Origin: Metallyticus violacea
Taxonomy: Eukaryota; Arthropoda; Insecta; Mantodea; Metallyticidae
Length of the DNA stretch: 64,000 nucleotides
Direction of reading: 5' to 3'
Assembly (NCBI GenBank): GCA_030762175.1
Contig: CM060842.1
Span: 64,589,501 to 64,653,500, forward strand
The notes under the pieces were generated by a model. The model saw only the letters and a program-made list of their open reading frames with translations, was not told the DNA's origin and ran no database searches. Of this stretch, positions 35,204 through 46,280 are shown in pieces (the stretch's first letter is position 1; every line of letters starts with the position of its first letter). A program made the translations under genes and the position numbers.

Positions 35204-36334
35204 TATTTATTATCATTATTATTGCTGTTGTTGTTGTTGACCAATATAAGCATTCCGAAATATTTGCTATTTACCTAAAGTTTGTCACTGGTTGGTGGTG
35301 TTTGACGATTATGCTTTATTAGGATTAAAGCCCATGTTTGCACAGGTTAGGCTATAATATGAAATGTTTTGCTGAATTAAATTACTCTGAATAATTCTGA
35401 ACAAATTCCCCTCAAAGTTCCTAGTCCATACATTTTCTCTTCTTGAAAACGTTAAAAACATTTAAGTGTGTTCCACCGACTAATTAATATGACACTAAAA
35501 TTCTAATACGAAATCGGATGATCCTTCCTTTGATATTATTATTTCGTGTTAGTTAGACCTATTCCCTTGTGGTAAAATTTTTGCCAAAAATTAACTCATG
35601 CTGGTATTTGTGCACTGAAATTTGCTCTTAGATATTGTTTATTTTATATAGTTTTGCTCAACGACAGTCACGTTTCTTTGCGATATTTTTATTTACTCCT
35701 CCCATTTCTATTTAGGGGTAATAGGTATGTTGCAAAGGTGCTGGAAAGCGCGGAAAACACTATACGGTTGTCAGAGATCATTTACGGTAATTATAAAACT
35801 AAACTACCTCGCCATCTCTTTAACCTAGCTTTTTTGCATCCCGATAATAATTTAAAAACGTTACACTTTCTCAGCTAAACATAAATTAGGGATTTAGGAG
35901 AAATAACAAAATAATAATAATCGGACATTCTTGACTGTCATTCGAAAAAGCAAAACCGAAAATCAGAGTATAAAAACACGATCTACACACCTAACTTAAT
36001 GTGGTATTCTACATTAGATTAGATTATATTGGATTAGATGAGATAACTGGGGTTTAATGGAGTTTAAACGACACCAGGCACTTCAGCCTATAAGTTTTAT
36101 TGTGCTACCTAATTGGAAGAGACGCCTTCATTGTTTCCCAAATCCTGTTCATTGAACAAGTTGCAGTATTTTGGTTCCAATGTTAGCGTCCGTTCCCAGG
36201 TCTTCCCTGGTTATAGAAACAGAAATGCCATAGGTATATAGGTTATATTTTTCATAATCTATATAGCCTTTGTAAGATACATGCCGTGTTTTCCAACAGC
36301 AGATCAAAAACGCATTCCCATGAAAATATCTCAC

Positions 36335-36760
36335 GTGTTTGAAGTGTTTTAATTATAACAGAACTGGTTTTGTGCGTAAACTTATAACTGTGGATGAAAG
36401 TGGAACTCGCCATCACAAATCAGAATGGAAACAGTGGACAGAAACCGACTCTTCAGCTCCAAATAAAACAAAACTACTTTCATCTGGCCTCAGTTTTTTG
36501 GGACAGTAAAGGCATTTTACTAATCCGTTATCACAAAAGTGTTTGAAGGGTTTAACTGGAATTGAACTGATTTTGTTTATCGAAGTATAAGTGAATGAGG
36601 TTTGAATCCGCCATCACACACCAAAGTTGAAACAGCAGCTAAAACAGTGGACACAAGTATATTGTTTAGCGCTTAAAAAGACGAAGCCTGTTCTATCTAT
36701 AGGAAAGGTTATAGCATCAGTCTTTTTGGAAAGTTAAAGAAAAGTTACTAATTTATTGTC
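36335..36760 (+). repeat. Diverged tandem duplication, ~206 bp unit
   Basis: Unit 1 starts GTGTTTGAAGTGTTTTAA at 36,335 and unit 2 GTGTTTGAAGGGTTTAA at 36,541. They share ATAA.TG.ATGA, CGCCATCACA, AAACAG.GGACA, TCAGT.TTTT.GG and TACTAAT..TTATC. They are too diverged to be a recent event. Confidence 0.6.
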
Positions 36761-37375
36761 TTAAAAATGATAGCGTCATAATACTATTTTAATCTTTAAA
36801 ACTAATTAGATGAACATTTTTGTGAGAAAGGGCAGTTTGCAGAAGAACATACTGCACTCACTCACAAAAATGCTTTAGCAATGAGAGGAAAAAAAAAAAA
36901 ATAGGGATTTAAAATACAAAAGTTTAAACATCCATCGTACTCCTCATTTTGGCTCCCGCTTACTTTAATCTGCTCCCAAAGCTCAAATCTTCCCTGAGGA
37001 GAGTTTATTCCACCAGGAGATGTTTGCAACAATAGGGGAAACTTTTACAGACCTTCACCTTTTGCAAAACACTTCACGGACGAGATAAATTCTGGAGCAC
37101 TGCTGGAATAAATCTTAAAGGATATTATTTTGAAAAATAAAAATAATTTCTAGTTAAAATCTTTTCAGATCGCCCTCAATTAATTCTGTACATTCTATGT
37201 AGGCAAGCACGCTCAATAACTGATGATTGGAGAATGTTATTACTTGTCATGACTACATGTTAGTTGATATATTATGTATCGGTTCAAGTAAGATGTTTCT
37301 TGTCAACTGTGGTTCTGGGTTCGGTACTCGAGAGGAGTGTGTAGTCTGGTTGAAATTAAAATATATATATACTTC

Positions 37376-37500
37376 ACTTGTCTTCTTGCTATAGAAGGAC
37401 TCCTCGAGTCCGAAATATAGCGATCTCAAGTGTGACTTTTTCTTAGTGTTTTATCCTTTCCTGCTGTTATAATTACTGTTAATTTGTTACATTGTTAATA
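37376..37500 (+). repeat. Dispersed repeat, copy 1 (partner at 38.86 kb)
   Basis: It shares ACTTGTCTTCTTGC, ATAGAAG, GAAATATAGCGAT, AGTGTGACTTT and CTTAGTGTTTTATCC with the segment at 38,856-38,960 in direct orientation. The family is unknown to me. Confidence 0.65.
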
Positions 37501-38855
37501 GTGTTACTCTATTTTTATTTTTCTTAAATATTATGTATGTATATATACACACACATTTATTCACCTTGAAAAGGAAGAGATTGGGTAAAACTTTAGACAC
37601 CATCGACCACGGGTTCATTTGCATCATCTCTAATTCGATTCATTTATTACCTTCAAAGCACGGCTGTCGACAAGAGTCTCGAGCCCTTACAGAAAAGAGG
37701 GAAGGGACGTTTTTCCTATCGGCGATGATATCATAGCAGAAAACGCAAACTTTTCCCCTTGGTGGTCACTGTCCAAGGTAATTTTTGAAATGCTCGATGT
37801 AATTGCAAGTGCAGTCTTAAGATCGACTGCTTAGAGGATTTTTGTAGCTCTTTTTAAATTTTGGTTCTTTTATCCGACACTGTTTTCATACCATTTTTGT
37901 AGTGTGCTGTGGCTGACTTCGTTTCCATTCGCAGTACATTTTTATGAGTATCTTTTAAAGATTTTAAAAGCTTGACGAAGGGGATCTGAGGTAAAAAGCA
38001 GTTTTGTGATGATTCTTTAAAGAGCCGTTTAAAAAATTTAAACTGTTTTAATGAAACCGTATAAAAATGACATTTTTGAAAACAACGTTCTTCTAACTAA
38101 TGATACAGAAAGCACTTTCTATAATTACTCTTTGGATGAGTTTCGTTTGTTCTGTTACAACACTAAGCTTTAAGCAGAATGTTTACCTACTTTACCTGTC
38201 ATCAAACCTGTCATTAAATTATACTTTCTCCGGGGGAAAACAAATGCCAATATTTTCCGTAGATAATTGTTATAAACTGACTTTATTTGTGATTAAAAAG
38301 AAAACTAAAATGTGTTTGGGTTATTTTTGTAGGCACCTACCATCGCATCCATACGCACAAGGTTTCTGTTTTGGTGCTCCCGGCTGGACCGTTAATAAAG
38401 AGGTTATTACAAAATGTAATATCATTTCAGAATTACCCTGGTCCGCCAAGAACAAGGCAGAAGGCATGTTGACAAAGAAAGGGAATCGCGACGTAGTCTT
38501 GACACAGTTCCTGCTATATTACAGATATTAACAAGCCGACAAAGATACGATTCTGATACAAAAGCTTCCTCCATTTGCATAGCAAATACTCATTTTCTGG
38601 CTTATTCGCAATATCGCGTTGCAAAAATTCCTCTTTCAGTTTATTTTCTGTGCTTTGTCACTCTATCGATCTTCCTCGTGTTGATCTGGCGTCAGGACTT
38701 TGAAAAGTTGATTGTAAAAAAGTTAAACATACGAGTACATTACACATTTCCCTCTCGATAGTGTTTTTTCTTGTTTGTTTTAAAGGCAAGTCTATTCCAA
38801 TTTTCATTTGAATTTAATATTAGGTAGTTATATATATAATATTTAATTTAATGTG

Positions 38856-38960
38856 ACTTGTCTTCTTGCCATAGAAGAAATATAGCGATTACTAGTGTGA
38901 CTTTCTCTTAGTGTTTTATCCTTTTCTGCTTTTATAATTACAGTTAATTTGTCATATTAT
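38856..38960 (+). repeat. Dispersed repeat, copy 2
   Basis: Direct copy of the 37,376-37,500 segment with a deletion after ATAGAAG. Both are followed by TATATGTATA-type sequence, so the repeated unit may include an AT-rich edge. Confidence 0.65.
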
Positions 38961-40903
38961 ATATGTATATGTGCGTGTGTGTGTTGCTACATGAGCATGA
39001 TTTATAATTTATATGTAAATGATAGATAAGCAGGGCTTTATATATAAAACTTTCGCTCATGTAGTATTTCACATCTCTGCAACTAAGCGTGCCGCAGCCG
39101 GCAGCGCCTAAAGTTCAACTCCGCTTCCTGTAATGTATACATTCTTACACGATGCTAAAATTCCTTGGTTAATCAGAACATCATCTTCTTCCACCACGGA
39201 TTAGGTCCTGCCTGTTCGATCCCATACTTTTGTTTCTATGCACCCCCCCTCTTCTAACTGATCTTCTTCCTTTCAGGTTATATGTCAACATATTTTTTGG
39301 TACTGTATATTCTATCATGTTTTTACCTATTCTAATCTATAATTCAATAATTGTAAACATAGCTAGGTCAGTGACGAAATGGCAGGCTAGTACAAGCATG
39401 TGATAACAAAAATACCGATTGCACTACTCCCAATATAAGTATAGCTTCCTATGTCGCTTTGTTCACTTCTAGTTTAGGGTTACATTTCCCTATACTGCAT
39501 TCTATTGCAGTGCTACAGACCCAGTTCATCATCTAGTATATTTTAAATAAAATACAGTACACAGACAATTAACAAAAACGTAAATAAAAGTTCAAAGTTG
39601 AATTAATTAATATATGAATATATCTCTTTAGAGAGGATTCTGATTAGAGGATTCAGCGTTTTTTAAAAGTATTACTGAAACTGTGTAATAAGTATGCAAG
39701 TTATTAATTTATTACATTTAGGAAATTAAATATCTTTCCATAGCTCTACACCAATTTCCCATAGATCGCCAAAGTTCCTTTGTGATGCGATTCCTAGACA
39801 TTCCTAAACGCTGCATTTAGCTATGAGTTTTTGCCGGAATAAGGCAGAAAATTTGTCTCAAATAAGTGATGAGAAGCAGGCCCTCTAATGTTATAAAAGG
39901 AAAGGCAGAGAAGTGTTACAACTGACACGCGATTTCGGATAAATGGACACGTTTCCACATAGCCCCAGTAAAGTGATGGCTACGTTTGCAGAATTCGCAA
40001 ATACTTCAGGCTGCATCTCTCATTCGTTGCGCTATGTTTGTTTAGTTGTCCAAAACGGTTGCGTTACGATCATTTTCGTTATTTACCATTCTTTTTTACA
40101 AGTCTTTTTTTTCACATATTAATTTCGCAAATCATTGTTTGCAATTCCGTAACTTTTAACTTATTGTAGTTTTGAAATTTTACAACTTTGTTTTCCCGCT
40201 TTACAACCCTCCTCCTTATAGCAATGTATTCTGTGCTGTTGCCTTAAATTTCAAAAGTTTGTATTTAAAGAATAGCAAAAATATTTGATTTCAATTTTTT
40301 TTTATTTTTGCAAATATTAAATCTTGCAATGTTTTATTGAAGTTATAAGGTTTTGTTTGTTTAAATATAAAAAAGATATTCAAGTTGGGTATTGTAATAT
40401 TGCATTGTTCCATATATTTTTATTCCGATATATAGGTGGTATATTCTACTAGAAACCAATATTTGCAATCATTAAAGAACAAGTAGAAAATACTAATTCA
40501 ATCGGTAATTTTAAAACAGCGTTAACTCAAAAAAATTTTTTTTTAGAAATGTTAAACACTAGGCAAAGAAATAATTTAATATAAAATACAAACAAAAGAC
40601 ATTTCACCTTATGCCTTAAATTTATTCTAAAAGTTTTGGAGTTATGCTCTTTCTAAAATTAACAGATATGTTAAATCAAATATAATATGTTTTATTCTAT
40701 TGTTATTTCTATTACATGTATCTTTAAATATGCCTTTTAAAACACAACTATATTAAAATTTACACACATTTTTATATTCCATTGTGGTGTAAACTATAAA
40801 ATGAACATAAGTGTTCTAATATTTTAACTTAATATTTCTTTTCTAATGTGTTTCAACTTTTTATTCAGAAATAAACAAATAGGTGTGTACAAGATAATGA
40901 AGT

Positions 40904-40908
<5 letters not shown>
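38961..40908. other. Spacer, nothing identified
   Basis: AT-rich. A short inverted pair, CTACATGAGC near 38,987 and GCTCATGTAG near 39,054, brackets about 75 bp. No coding signal. Confidence 0.4.

Positions 40909-40948
<40 letters not shown>
40909..40948. repeat. AC microsatellite
   Basis: About 20 AC units. Confidence 0.95.
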
Positions 40949-40951
<3 letters not shown>

Positions 40952-41271
40952 TAAAATACGATGTATTTGTTAAAACAAAAATCAGGGGCTGAGAGCGAGT
41001 GAAACACTGTAATAAGTAGTAATTTACGCAATAAAGTTTCCTTAGTTTTTATCCAGAACGGTGGATCTAGAGTAAAAAGCATATTATTAATTTTGTGGAA
41101 CAAAATGGAGTACACGCTGTTTTTATAGTTAATGATTTAATTATTTATATGATATATTAGTTTATATTTTAGAACTCACATAATATTTGTGACCTTTGTC
41201 AATGGGGGGGAAAAAAAGGATTTAAAGAAGATGCGTTTTAAAACAAGTGTTTTTTATCGTACTGAGTGAAG

Positions 41272-42140
41272 CGGTTTTGTCGGTAGGCACAGTTTTGTCG
41301 GCAATTATGAAGTGATTTAGTTCCTGATCCCCATATTTTGTAGCGGCTTATCGTTGATTGATTATTGATTGCTTTAGTGTTATTACCAATGCTTCATGAC
41401 AACAATACCTCAGGGTTCCGCTTTTTTGTGACTCGTGCTCAACTGGACTGGGAGAAAATATCAACTGCGTAAATAATTACACGACGCGACATAATATATA
41501 TGATAATTTATTATTTGCAAAATATTTCGCGTCCTCTGGTTTTTACAATAGAATTTGGCTACGTTGAATGTGAACTTAGCTGCCGCGATTTCTTAGGAGA
41601 CAAACTGAATCCGATTATGTGACTATATGAACTGCTCCTATGAACTAGACTTCTCAACTGAACTAGTTATCTCAACTGATCTGTGCGGACTGAGTTGCTG
41701 AATTGCGTGATCAGTTCATCAGTTCATTTCCTCAACTGATGAACTCATCTCTATCCAACTGATGAACTCAAAACTGAGCTATTCGACTGATCAGCTGAAA
41801 TTTTGAGAAAATGATGCCCCAGCGCAACAAACGCCTCCTTATATATTCAATTCAAATTTACTAGACGTTGAAATCAAGCCAGAAAGGGTTGCATTAGCAC
41901 GCGCAAGTCTCGCGCCTTGCTTTAAAAATTAAAAATATGCATATATTATTGGTTGGTTAAAACTCACCTACCAAGGCATGCCACCCTGTACTATTTGAAA
42001 GTTTAAAACATTTATTTACATTGGTTGGTGTAAGTTAACTGTACAAATAGCTGGCGAGTTCATTGCGAGTTCATTCCGAACGTATTTGAAAGCCTGGATT
42101 TATTAACCTTGCCAACGGAAGGTCTTTTAAGAAGCAGCAT
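41272..42140 (-). mobile_element. LTR family 1, copy D (most diverged)
   Basis: It matches the other copies through ACACGACGCGACATAATATA, CGCGTCCTCTGGT, TTGGCTACGTTGAATGTGAACTTAGC, the promoter box (TATATAAG on the minus strand near 41,840) and AATAAA at 41,507-41,512. The AACTG zone has expanded into repeats of AACTGATGAACTCA (41,640-41,810). The primer-site region is not recognisable. Similarity ends near 42,131-42,140, within about 20-25 bp of the start of the large inverted repeat. Confidence 0.6.
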
Positions 42141-42157
42141 ACTTGTTAATCTGGTTT

Positions 42158-42511
42158 ACAGCAAACATTTAGTGCAATAATTTCGAGTAAAAAATTAGCA
42201 AAGAAAGAAATATTTAAACAATTGAATTTCTCATTCATAAAATAAAACTATTCGTGGCCTGCTAATATTAACAAGGCAACTAAAATGATTGCACATGTCG
42301 TCATTCTAAATAGCAAACCTGGTAACTCTAATTTTGATCAATTTTGGATTATTACACAATCTTGCAAAAACATTTCTAGTATATTTTACAAGCTTATAAT
42401 ATGCATCGTAGCTCATGAAACAGACTCTAGGCCCGTCCCCACTGAAATATATATAAACATTATATGTTTATATATATATATATATTTCATGTTGTTATAT
42501 GTCATATGTTG

Positions 42512-42562
<51 letters not shown>

Positions 42563-42962
42563 CATATAACAACAACATGAAATATATATAAACAACATAT
42601 ATATATAAACATTGCTAATTAAAATCCACAAACTATGATGATTAGTCTTACAACATATACATTATATTTATATTTCAGTGGGGACGGGCCTAAAGTCTGT
42701 TTCATGAGCTACGATGCATATTATAAGCTTGTAAAATATACTAGAAATGTTTTTGCAAGATTGTGTAATAATCCAAAATTGATCAAAATTAGAGTTACCA
42801 GGTTTGCTATTTAGAATGACGACATGTGCAATCATTTTAGTTGCCTTGTTAATATTAGCAGGCCACGAATAGTTTTATTTTGTGAATGAGAAATTCAATT
42901 GTTTAAATATTTCTTTCTTTGCTAATTTTTTACTCGAAATTATTGCACTAAATGTTTGCTGT
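42158..42962. repeat. Large near-perfect inverted repeat (hairpin-forming)
   Basis: The left arm 42,158-42,440 and right arm 42,680-42,962 are reverse complements over 283 bp. I found two mismatches and no gaps: paired coordinates add up to 85,120 at both the outer end and at GGCCCGTCCCC. The 239-bp centre holds a smaller nested inverted repeat (TTTCATGTTGTTATATGTCATAT and its complement) and an AT microsatellite at the axis. The arms show no coding content, TIR signature or target duplication that I recognise. Confidence 0.9.
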
Positions 42963-42970
42963 GTGTATGC

Positions 42971-42976
<6 letters not shown>

Positions 42977-43007
<31 letters not shown>
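42977..43007. repeat. GT microsatellite
   Basis: About 13 GT units bounded by ATATAT, just outside the right arm of the large inverted repeat. Confidence 0.95.
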
Positions 43008-43008
<1 letters not shown>

Positions 43009-45282
43009 ATATATATACACACATAGTCAAAGAAAAGAAAATACCTAAGAGAGCGTATTTTAATCTTAAACTACAGCGTTCTAGTTGTAGATAAATAAAA
43101 CAAATACCTCCAGTACTATAAAACAAAAAATTATCTTCATAATTACTATTCATTGCACATGATCTTTTTCAAGAAGTTTCTTCCATCCAAAATGCAACAT
43201 AAGTTGTTGCTACGGATACTTGTTAGTTCGCTGTTCCTAATTCTGTTTTTAAGCCATGATTTTTTTTATTCTTTGTATTCAGTCTATTTTTAATTGTATA
43301 TACTTTTTCAAGGCAAAATAGCTGTTTATGAGCTCAATTGATCCCATAAAGATGCAAGAAAAAGGTAAATTCAAAACCGAACCGTATCATGCAACCATTG
43401 ACATTTCTTAATAGGCGGATAATGTTCATTGTACTGCCAGGTGTGATATTGCAAAACTTTCTCTTAGACTGTCTCTTTGCCAGAATGACACAGTGCATCC
43501 TCCTATTTTGGTTTGAAAAAGCATTTTACTTGAAAATGTATGAGTGATGGAGGGGAGTGGGTTATACTGTCCTCTCGCACGAGATATTTCTGTTTCTGAG
43601 GACTCCTCAAGTTCAGTGTTTATTCCGCTCCAGCAGCTCTCCATTTGAATGAACTTCGACAATGCCAAAATCTCCAAAGCGGAACGTTTGAGCCAGCTCG
43701 ACAGCAAACGCCGGGAAATCTTCGAAAATGTTCTAAGGGATCGTTTTGTGACCGTAATGATGCACATGTTCGGTTTTACTGCTACTGACACCGGAAGTAC
43801 CTACAGAGAATAAATCAAATTTACATTTTAAAATAGGGTAGTTTCTATGTTGCTAAATGGCCCAAAATTTGGTACATTATAAAACATAAAAAGCTAAATA
43901 AATAAATATCTTATTGCATCTACAGAAATGAGATTATTTATACCTCTGTGATTACATAATTGAGATCATAAGTCAAATGAAGAAATAGGACAAGAAATGG
44001 AAATCGACATTGCTGGTAATTAGCAAAGGAAGAAGGAATAATGATAAAATCATTAACAAGGTAATTTCTAACATTATTTACTAATCATTTTCAGACAAGA
44101 AAATAAATAAATAATACCAATCTTGAAGTCGGGACAGTCGTATTGCCTAATCCATAAATAAATTATGTGAATTTTCTTCAGAATTGTATGACAAGTGCAG
44201 AAGTTTTTAAAAATCCGTGAGAGCGGAGTTCTCATGCCCGTTGTCATTGAGCCCTTTCATTCACAACCACACTTACTTCACTCTCTGATACATGTCCTCA
44301 TTACCAATAGAATCAACACGCTTAAAGAAATGAGCTCGTCTATCTGGACATCCACCGTGTACCGTTTTGCACGGATACCTGTTGTTCCTGAGCAATACAT
44401 AAATATCTGCTGCTTCCTTCCTCCTCACCTGGCTACGTCAGCATGTACGCAGTACAGTCCTTGTTTGCCTTTGGATCAGCTGATAGAATGTGCACGAAAT
44501 CTTTGTTGTAGCCATGTACAATGTCGTATTCATGGCTCTTTTCTCCACACACACACAATTAGATCCACGGCATTTTGGCTCCGCATTCTAAGATTATCTT
44601 CATCATGTACACCCAGTGATCCAGGTAGAGTACAGTTTTGAAAACTAAAACTCCTAGTGTGTTGCATAATATTGACTTAAAGTTTCTTTCGTGATACTTT
44701 TTAATCAACAAGGAAGGTACATTGGAAACAAAGATATCGAAGTTATAGTAATAAAGAGACAGCGTTTAAAGTGTTGATTCATTGTTAAAGCAGGAGATTT
44801 TACCATATGCTTTGCCCTAGCATTTATTTGCCAGCAATTCGATTCAGTTATTACATGGTAAATGTGGCAAATATCTGAAGCTTCAAAAATTAAAAATCAA
44901 AGCTATGAAAATTTGTTTCAAAGCTTTAGGTTTATTATTTCAAGTTTTCTATAACTATTTAAACGATGTATTGCTAAGATACGGTTATATCATTTGCATA
45001 TTTGAAGTTGGTTTATATTTTACATGTGTTTTATGTTTTGTAATTATTGTTTAATAAATCATACTGCTTTTCCCGCAGTTAGAACCTGTAAATTATTCTT
45101 GAAATTTTATCTTTCTATGGCCATAGCATGGGGGTTTTCCTTCATAAAGTCTTGGCATCAACAGGAGGGATCGAATTCAGATATTAAATGATTTGACCTG
45201 TAACTCAATTCAATGACATTGTTTGCCACCGTTCATATGTTCCGTGGCCTTACACTGCTGAATATGGATAATATCTTGTTTG
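43008..45282. other. Region without identified genes
   Basis: It includes a 121-codon minus frame (43,426-43,791) and a 148-codon plus frame (44,195-44,641). Neither has a recognisable domain, signal or intact neighbour, and I do not call them genes. Confidence 0.4.
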
Positions 45283-45285
45283 TTT

Positions 45286-45540
45286 GTCTAGTGGTATCCA
45301 TTCTTACCTCTAAAACTCAAGATCCCGGGTTCAGTCCCGACCAGGGTCGATGAATTTTTTCGGACGTAAAAATCCTGAGCGGAAGGGAAGTAAAGCCTTG
45401 GGTCCCATGTTGTACAATTACGGCAAGGAATAGAACCTCAAGTCTGAAAGCAGAGGCCTCTGAGCAAAATTTGTCGGCTCTGAATTGAATGGAGCACTGA
45501 TGACCTGAGATGTTAAAGAGTGTCCGTAAATAAATCAAAT
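45286..45540 (+). mobile_element. SINE family B, full-length copy
   Basis: The head carries a GTCTAGTGGTATCC A-box-like sequence at about 45,286 and a B box, GGGTTCAGTCCC, at 45,327-45,338, as expected for a tRNA-derived pol III promoter. The body (TTTTTTCGGACGTAAAAATCC, AAGGGAAGTAAAGCC, AGAACCTCAAG, CAAAATTTGTCGGC, CTGATGACCTGAGATGTTA) is shared with copies at 10.1 kb and 52.0 kb. The tail is AAATAAATCAAATCAAA. Confidence 0.8.
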
Positions 45541-45545
45541 CAAAT

Positions 45546-45930
45546 ATGCAGAGTTTTATTATGAAAAAACAAATATTGGTGGTGCTAGAACGATTAAATT
45601 TTGGGTTTCAGGTATACCCCTACTTTTAATGTCTCATTTTTCCTAATTTTCAGAAACTATTTGTCTCCTTTTATTTAAATGGTATATACCTAGTTGTCTA
45701 AAAAATTTAAATGCAGCCGCAAGAGCGATTTTGAAATTTCGCTTTAACCCCCACTCCTTATTGCGGCAGCTGAAGCAAGTTTTACTTTTTTTAAAAAAAT
45801 ATTCTCTTTAGGTTAACCCCCACCCCTAGTGGTTAACGAACTCGACGAATCGTTTGTTAAGTGATGGTTATATGCAGAGTTTCGTTGAGGAAAAAAAACA
45901 AAAATTGCTACCGCTAGAGCGTTAATAAAT
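45546..45930 (+). repeat. Imperfect direct repeat, period ~326 bp
   Basis: TATGCAGAGTTT with AAAAAACAAA, a CTA..GCTAGA.CG block and a following T/A-rich segment occurs at 45,546-45,601 and again at 45,871-45,930. The space between contains two TAACCCCCAC blocks. This looks like one and a bit units of a satellite-like repeat, but the window has too few units to prove it. Confidence 0.45.
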
Positions 45931-45987
45931 ACACACACACACATGTATGTATATATATATATTTTTTTTTTCCATTACCATTTCACC

Positions 45988-46280
45988 GCCAGGGTGGCTG
46001 AGGTCGTTAAGGCGCGGACTCGTGAGCGAGAAGTCTGGGATCGAATCCCGCCAGAACCGTCCTCCCTGACTGAGATTTTTTTTTCCTGGTTTTCCTCAGT
46101 CCTCATAAATGACAAATGCAGGGGAGTTACCCTAAACTTAGGGCAATAACGATTCCTTCCTTAAAAATAAATCCTTTCCCAATTTATCATTTCATCTCAT
46201 GTATCATCACTGTTCATCGCCTGTGGTGCCTCTGTAGCAAAAACGGGCCTTAAACACGATTCATTCATTCATTCATTGTC
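45988..46280 (+). mobile_element. SINE family A, copy 1
   Basis: The tRNA-derived head has GGGTGGCTGAGGTCGTTAAGG (A box) and GGGATCGAATCCC (B box). The body carries CGTCCTCCCTGACTGAG, TTCCTCAGTCCTCATAAAT, CCCTAAACTTAGG, CCTTCCTTAAAAATA, CCTTTCCCAATTTATCATTT and CGCCTGTGGTGCC. Instead of poly(A), the end is an ATTC repeat. Three other copies are at 50.8, 56.6 and 60.15 kb. Confidence 0.85.

Noticed and set aside
35007..35216. Poly-leucine open frame on the minus strand
   Set aside because: Product of the AAT microsatellite.
38100..38531. 143-codon plus-strand frame
   Set aside because: No recognisable domain, no homologous second copy and no supporting context; a frame of this length can occur by chance in 64 kb.
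43426..43791. 121-codon minus-strand frame
   Set aside because: No motif I recognise and no neighbour that would support it.
44195..44641. 148-codon plus-strand frame
   Set aside because: Low-complexity stretches, no domain or conserved motif; not distinguishable from chance.
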